42,790 bases of DNA from a virus, in the IMG/VR virus record IMGVR_UViG_3300028920_000132, positions 1 through 42,790 of that record; one strand, given 5' to 3'. Positions 38,644 to 42,790 of the stretch are shown in pieces. The notes below the pieces were generated by a model. The model was not told where the DNA came from and searched no databases. It worked only from the letters and a program-made list of their open reading frames with translations. The position numbers and the translations under genes are program-made. Every line of letters starts with the position of its first letter. The first letter of the stretch is position 1.

Positions 38644-38940
38644 ATGGACAAGACAGGACATTGTGTGAATTGTGGTGTTAACATGATAACTGAACAGGTT
38701 ATAGACGGTAAACTGCAGAAACGGTTAATGAGTAACTATACTGAACATTATTATAATTTATCTGACGGTAGTAAAATTAGAGTAGCTATGTGTAGAGATT
38801 GTAAAGGTAACTTAGATAATGTAAGTGTAGAGAAAGTTATGGATAACATACATGAAGGTTGGGGTAAACAAACTGATTTAACTATAGTTATGAATGATAA
38901 ATGTGAACAGGTTAAGAATAAGAAAAAAAAGGAGAAATAA
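38644..38940 (+). CDS. Zinc-binding protein in tail region
   Basis: 98 residues from ATG 38644 (AAGGAG at 38631-38636; GTG 38641 too close). HCVNCGVNMI and MCRDCKGN are a zinc pair around 45 residues apart; the end is strongly basic (KKKKEK). Not a typical virion protein; could chaperone a fibre or bind nucleic acid. Confidence 0.65.
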   Translation: MDKTGHCVNCGVNMITEQVIDGKLQKRLMSNYTEHYYNLSDGSKIRVAMCRDCKGNLDNVSVEKVMDNIHEGWGKQTDLTIVMNDKCEQVKNKKKKEK

Positions 38941-38943
38941 ACT

Positions 38944-39894
38944 ATGGGACTTATATCTAAAACATATACGTTCAGTACTGGTGCTACTATACTAGCAACT
39001 GAACATAACACTAACTATGATACGTTATATAACTGGGCTAATGGTAACGTGGATAATGCTAACGTTAAAGCAGGTGCTAACATATCGTTAAGTAAACTAT
39101 CGTTATCAGATGACGTTACGTTCACTGGTGACGTGAGTTTCACTAACGCTGCTACTACTGACGATATATTCACTATTACTGGTAGTAGTATAACTACAGG
39201 ATCGTTACTTAAAGTATATTCTAACTCTGCTGATACTTCTGCACGTAACATATTGGAAATAATTAACGATAACGCTGCTGCTGATGCTGCTGTGCCTTTA
39301 CAAATACAACAAGACGGTGATGCTGCACATATTAACTTAACTGGCGATCCTGCTAACAGTACTCCGGTAGATGGTGACTTTTGGTATGACGGTACTAACT
39401 TTAAAGGATATGACGGTACTAACTCTATTACTTTAGAAAGTCAGTTAGTGCAGGAAGTTGCTACTGAAACCGGTACTGCTGCAACTGGTACTACACTTAT
39501 GGTACTGGACAACTCTATCCCACAAAACGATGAAGGTAACGAGTATATGACATTAGCTATCACTCCTAAAGCTACTACTAATAAATTAGAGATAGTGGTA
39601 ACTATAGTGTGTGGTAGTAGTGGTGCACGGCAACAAGTTATAGCTTTGTATCAAGACGCTACTGCTAACGCTTTAGCTGCTGTACCTAGCAACATAACAG
39701 CTAACAGCGAGATGCGTACAATATCGTTCACACATTATATGGATGCTGGTACTACTAGCGAAACTACTTTTAAAGTTAGAGCAGGTAACGTTGCTGGCGA
39801 TACGTTTCATTTCAACAGTTTAGGGTCAGGTACTGGTGCAGTGTTAAGTGGTACTTGTGCTAGTAGTATAGTTATTAGAGAGATAAAAGTATAA
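38944..39894 (+). CDS. Third appendage protein
   Basis: 316 residues, MGLISKTYTFSTGATILATE, NTNYDTLYNWANGNVDNANV: typical start of phage appendage proteins; beta-rich, Thr/Ala/Asn-rich, ending SGTCASSIVIREIKV. Fibre or tail needle-type role. Confidence 0.7.
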   Translation: MGLISKTYTFSTGATILATEHNTNYDTLYNWANGNVDNANVKAGANISLSKLSLSDDVTFTGDVSFTNAATTDDIFTITGSSITTGSLLKVYSNSADTSARNILEIINDNAAADAAVPLQIQQDGDAAHINLTGDPANSTPVDGDFWYDGTNFKGYDGTNSITLESQLVQEVATETGTAATGTTLMVLDNSIPQNDEGNEYMTLAITPKATTNKLEIVVTIVCGSSGARQQVIALYQDATANALAAVPSNITANSEMRTISFTHYMDAGTTSETTFKVRAGNVAGDTFHFNSLGSGTGAVLSGTCASSIVIREIKV

Positions 39895-39903
39895 GGATAC
39901 TTT

Positions 39904-40341
39904 ATGGAAATAATTAACCAACTAGTTACTATATACAACACTTTAGATAGTGACAGAGCGTTAACAGACTTAGAAGCTAAACGATACTACAGTCAGATGT
40001 TAGCTCATGGTAGGTTACATCTATATACTGATAGAGGTTATGTTATAGGACTTATAGAAAGTTGGAGACTGGATTACGAACAGTTAGGTAGAGTTATATG
40101 TTGGCATGAGTTTAATGCGTTAGAAGAAGACGTTACTGTAGGACCAGTAGCTTATATATCAGATATATGGGTTAGACCTGAAAGTCGTGGTACTGGTAAA
40201 ACTAAAATACTTATAGAAATGTTTAAACAAGCTAATAGTGACGCTGAATATTATGTATCGCATAGGGCTAACCATAAAGTTAAATATTATAGAGTATATG
40301 ATAAATGTACTGGCTACAAACATAAATTAAAGGAGACATAA
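39904..40341 (+). CDS. GNAT-like acetyltransferase
   Basis: 145 residues. VAYISDIWVRPESRGTGKTK matches GNAT motif A with the RxxGxG acetyl-CoA loop, and a C-terminal HRANHKVKYYRVYDKCTGYK segment fits the end of the fold. Acetylates an amine on an unknown target. Its place between virion genes suggests late expression with a virion or host substrate. AAGGAT ahead of the ATG. Confidence 0.7.
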   Translation: MEIINQLVTIYNTLDSDRALTDLEAKRYYSQMLAHGRLHLYTDRGYVIGLIESWRLDYEQLGRVICWHEFNALEEDVTVGPVAYISDIWVRPESRGTGKTKILIEMFKQANSDAEYYVSHRANHKVKYYRVYDKCTGYKHKLKET

Positions 40342-40342
40342 A

Positions 40343-40984
40343 ATGGATGATAAAAAAACTACTAGAGAAACTCAAAGCACTACTAGTGAACAACGAGCTA
40401 AACCTACTGATCAAGAACAGAGGATACTTAATGCACAAGAACAAATATTCATGCAAAGTGTACCTGGTCAGGAACGGTTAGCTGAACTGATACCACAAAC
40501 TGTTGAAGGGATATTGTCTGGTGGTAAAGGGTTACCAGATATATATAACTCTTTGTTTGCTGGGATAAGTCCTGAAATTACTAATGAGTTAGCTGGTGAA
40601 GCGGTATCAGATATTATGCCAGGGTTTCAGTCTAGTGGTATACTAGATTCTGGAGTAGCTGCAAGTGTAGCTGCTAGAACTGCAGGTGATATTAGACGTA
40701 ACGTAGCAGAAAACAACTTACAACGTATATATAACTTACTTGGTCTAGGGTTAGGGCAAGGACTAGCACAACAATCTGTAGGTAGTGGTCAAGGTACTGC
40801 TTTAGGTGGACAGTTAGCTGGGTTAAGGACAGTTACTAGTACTGGTACAGGCTCAGGTATGACTACTACTACTCAGATGAACCCGTTTCTTAAAAGTTTT
40901 CAAACTAGTTTTGGTGAAGGTATGGGTGGGTTAGCTACTGGTGGTGTATCTGGTGGTGCTAGTTATTTAGGTAAATTATTTTAA
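40343..40984 (+). CDS. Ejection (internal virion) protein A
   Basis: 213 residues. Gln/Glu-rich helix at the N terminus, then GFQSSGILDSGVAASVAART and a Gly-rich region (LLGLGLGQGLAQQ, GGVSGGASYLG). Composition and position fit small ejection proteins (gp7/gp14-type). AAAGGAGA ahead of the ATG. Delivered into the host with DNA. Confidence 0.65.
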   Translation: MDDKKTTRETQSTTSEQRAKPTDQEQRILNAQEQIFMQSVPGQERLAELIPQTVEGILSGGKGLPDIYNSLFAGISPEITNELAGEAVSDIMPGFQSSGILDSGVAASVAARTAGDIRRNVAENNLQRIYNLLGLGLGQGLAQQSVGSGQGTALGGQLAGLRTVTSTGTGSGMTTTTQMNPFLKSFQTSFGEGMGGLATGGVSGGASYLGKLF

Positions 40985-41000
40985 TTATAAGGAGTTTAAT

Positions 41001-42221
41001 ATGGCTAATATACTAAATTATATAAATGCAGAAACGTTATCTAACCCTGCAGGTCTTTTAGGTAGGTTAATTAAAGAAGGTGCTAATAAGTTAATTACTG
41101 GTAACCCTGAATTTTCTACCGAACAGTTAGAACAGTTAATGACAGCTGGACCAATACAACAGTCTATGCAACAATCAGTTCAGGCTAATCCAGTAATCCA
41201 ACAAGCACAAACTTTACAAGGATTAGTAGACGCTGCTAGACAAAACATAGTAGAACCTGTTATGAAATCTGCTATGGGCGGTCAAGATGTTGCTACACAG
41301 ATAAGAGCTAAAGCTGCTGAAAAAGCTTTAAAGAAACAAGCTGATATGCAGGCACAAGAAGCGTTAATGGATCCACAAGGTGAACAAGCATTATCGCAGT
41401 TTATATCTCAAGCACAACCTACGCAATCACAAATAAATAACGCTACTGTGAATCAGATGAATAGACCTGGTGCTATGACTACTATTAAACCTGGTGCAAG
41501 TGGTGCTGAAACAGGTGTTACTGAACCTGCAGCTCAACCTACACAACAACCAGACCCTTACCAACAACAAGTACAAAACATAATGAATACTGGTGCAGAT
41601 AACATATTACAAGCATTGTTACAAGGTATGGGTCAGAAATTTGAAGCTGGTCAAGCTGCTATACAAGGACAGAGACTGCAGAACCTTATGAGTCAACAAG
41701 AGATATTGGGTGAGAAACCTTTACAGAAAGGTGAGAGAGAAAAACAGTTAATGGAGTTAGATAAAGAATTGCAGAAACTAGCCACTACAGCACCAGACGC
41801 ACTTAACATAGAACAAGCTTCTAAATTTGCTATAATAACTAGTGGTCAAAAAGGATTACAACAAGCAGCTAGTTTATTAGACCAAAACCCTAATTTATTA
41901 AAGACAGGTAACTTACCAGGATTCTTAAAATCTCAAGCTGGTAGACAATTTGTAACTGCTATGGAATCAGCTTATGAAGGTCAGTTAAGGGCAGTTTCAG
42001 GTGCAACTTTAGGTGAAGAAGAAATTAAAAGAAAAGTTAAACAGTTTGGTGCTACCATATTAGATAGTCCGGAAACTATAAGACAAAAGTTTTCAGCATT
42101 AAACGGATTCTACAACACTGCTATTAGAACTGCTGATCCTACTGGTATACATCGTCAACGTGCATCTAACCAGACGTTACCAGGTACGTTAGAAATAATA
42201 TCTATTAAACAAGCAAAATAA
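41001..42221 (+). CDS. Ejection (internal virion) protein B
   Basis: 406 residues, helical, Gln- and Ala-rich, with an amphipathic front (AETLSNPAGLLGRLIKEGAN), Gln-rich stretches (EQLMTAGPIQQSMQQSVQAN) and QQAASLLDQNPN. Typical of long internal virion proteins. AAGGAG ahead of the ATG. No lytic enzyme domain seen. Confidence 0.65.
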   Translation: MANILNYINAETLSNPAGLLGRLIKEGANKLITGNPEFSTEQLEQLMTAGPIQQSMQQSVQANPVIQQAQTLQGLVDAARQNIVEPVMKSAMGGQDVATQIRAKAAEKALKKQADMQAQEALMDPQGEQALSQFISQAQPTQSQINNATVNQMNRPGAMTTIKPGASGAETGVTEPAAQPTQQPDPYQQQVQNIMNTGADNILQALLQGMGQKFEAGQAAIQGQRLQNLMSQQEILGEKPLQKGEREKQLMELDKELQKLATTAPDALNIEQASKFAIITSGQKGLQQAASLLDQNPNLLKTGNLPGFLKSQAGRQFVTAMESAYEGQLRAVSGATLGEEEIKRKVKQFGATILDSPETIRQKFSALNGFYNTAIRTADPTGIHRQRASNQTLPGTLEIISIKQAK

Positions 42222-42231
42222 GGAGTTAACA

Positions 42232-42790
42232 ATGCCTAAATATACAGTAGAAACTAATCAAGGTACTTTTGAAATAGAATCTAATAGACAACCTACTAAT
42301 GAAGAAGCTATGCAAGCTATTAGCAGTCAGATGTCTGGTAATCAGATGAATACGCAACCACAATCTAAGTTTCTTCAAGAGACTCCTTTAGATGACATGC
42401 AATCAGGTGCAACTTCACCTATATCTGTTGGAGAAAGGTTAAAGTTATCTTTTGCAGATGATGTTGGTAGGGAAAAGTATCTTAGAAATAAGTTTCAGTT
42501 TGTTGAACGTTTATCTAATGGTAAGTTTGCAGTTGGAGACAATATTAAGGATCTACAACCTATAGACCCTGAAGGAATATTTAATGATGTGTTAGGAGAT
42601 ATAGCTGATGTTGTTGGTGAAGTTCCAGTAATTGCAGGTCAGATATTAGGTACCATAGGCGGTGCTGCAGCTGAAATACCTACAGGTCCTATACCCACTA
42701 CTATAGCTGGTGCTGCAATAGGTGCTGGTGCTGGTAGTGTGGTTAAGCAAGGTATAGGTAAAATTTTAGGAGTTAACGAACGTAAATCAC
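42232..42790 (+). CDS. Ejection (internal virion) protein C, 5' part
   Basis: 186 codons before the window ends. MPKYTVETNQGTFEIESNRQ is a small beta N-terminal domain used in phage internal proteins; it continues into the 295-base overlap with position 1. AAGGAG precedes ATG 42232. Continues as 1-1551, total about 604 residues. Confidence 0.75.
   Translation, partial: MPKYTVETNQGTFEIESNRQPTNEEAMQAISSQMSGNQMNTQPQSKFLQETPLDDMQSGATSPISVGERLKLSFADDVGREKYLRNKFQFVERLSNGKFAVGDNIKDLQPIDPEGIFNDVLGDIADVVGEVPVIAGQILGTIGGAAAEIPTGPIPTTIAGAAIGAGAGSVVKQGIGKILGVNERKS
42496..42790. repeat. Terminal overlap, right copy
   Basis: Partner of 1-295, four mismatches, same frame. Removing one copy gives a circle of about 42,495 bases. 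Confidence 0.9.

Noticed and set aside
1-42790. CRISPR arrays, insertion sequences, integrase or attachment sites
   Set aside because: No regular repeat-spacer array, transposase, recombinase or tRNA-linked repeat was seen.

Overview
The window is an AT-rich (roughly one-third GC by eye), gene-dense, podovirus-type tailed-phage genome. Bases 1-295 and 42496-42790 are the same sequence with four mismatches, and both lie in one reading frame of one gene. The window is therefore essentially a complete genome of about 42.5 kb, linearised inside an internal-virion (ejection) protein gene. The structural set (terminase subunits, about 685-residue portal, scaffold, capsid, tail adaptor, propeller-like nozzle protein, several appendage proteins, three late ejection-type proteins, no tape measure or tail tube) fits a P22-like short-tailed virion. 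An exported transglycosylase-type lysin suggests a Gram-negative host, but the host cannot be named. No integrase or lysogeny repressor was recognised, and no DNA polymerase, primase or ligase, so a lytic phage leaning on host replication proteins is likely.

Layout. (1) 1-1551, plus: 3' part of the ejection-protein gene. (2) 1552-17433, minus: about 50 small, tightly packed, often ATGA- or TAATG-coupled early genes. These include RusA resolvase, an SSB-like protein, a Sak4-like ATPase, a PD-(D/E)XK nuclease, a stand-alone CheY-type receiver, a lysis group (transglutaminase-like protein, holin-like protein, transglycosylase), a YopX-like protein, a RepA-like helicase, a MerR-like regulator and many small zinc-ribbon or membrane proteins. 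(3) 17434-17663: divergent control region. (4) 17664-42790, plus: late morphogenesis operon.

Three leftward sigma70-like promoters (near 12.8, 14.9 and 17.5 kb) share sequence well beyond the -35 and -10 boxes, so one operator family probably controls the early region. A cluster of TGTGTCCA-type repeats beside the helicase gene (13.13-13.47 kb) is the best origin or operator candidate. Within the late operon, four overlapping genes (26425-29336: glycosyltransferase, polysaccharide pyruvyl transferase-like, methyltransferase, nitroreductase-like) sit between capsid and fibre genes and look like a glycan-modifying cargo cassette.

The most unusual items are: a textbook -1 frameshift signal extending a small membrane protein (35269-35319); a probable pseudoknot RNA enclosed by an 18-bp stem (9719-9807); a GC-rich structured island with two tandem-GA hairpins (2050-2290); two overlapping frames that both carry strong ribosome-binding sites (5708-6102); a 208-nt stretch whose mRNA sense contains no C (12326-12533); and a G-quadruplex candidate between the terminase genes (18258-18286).
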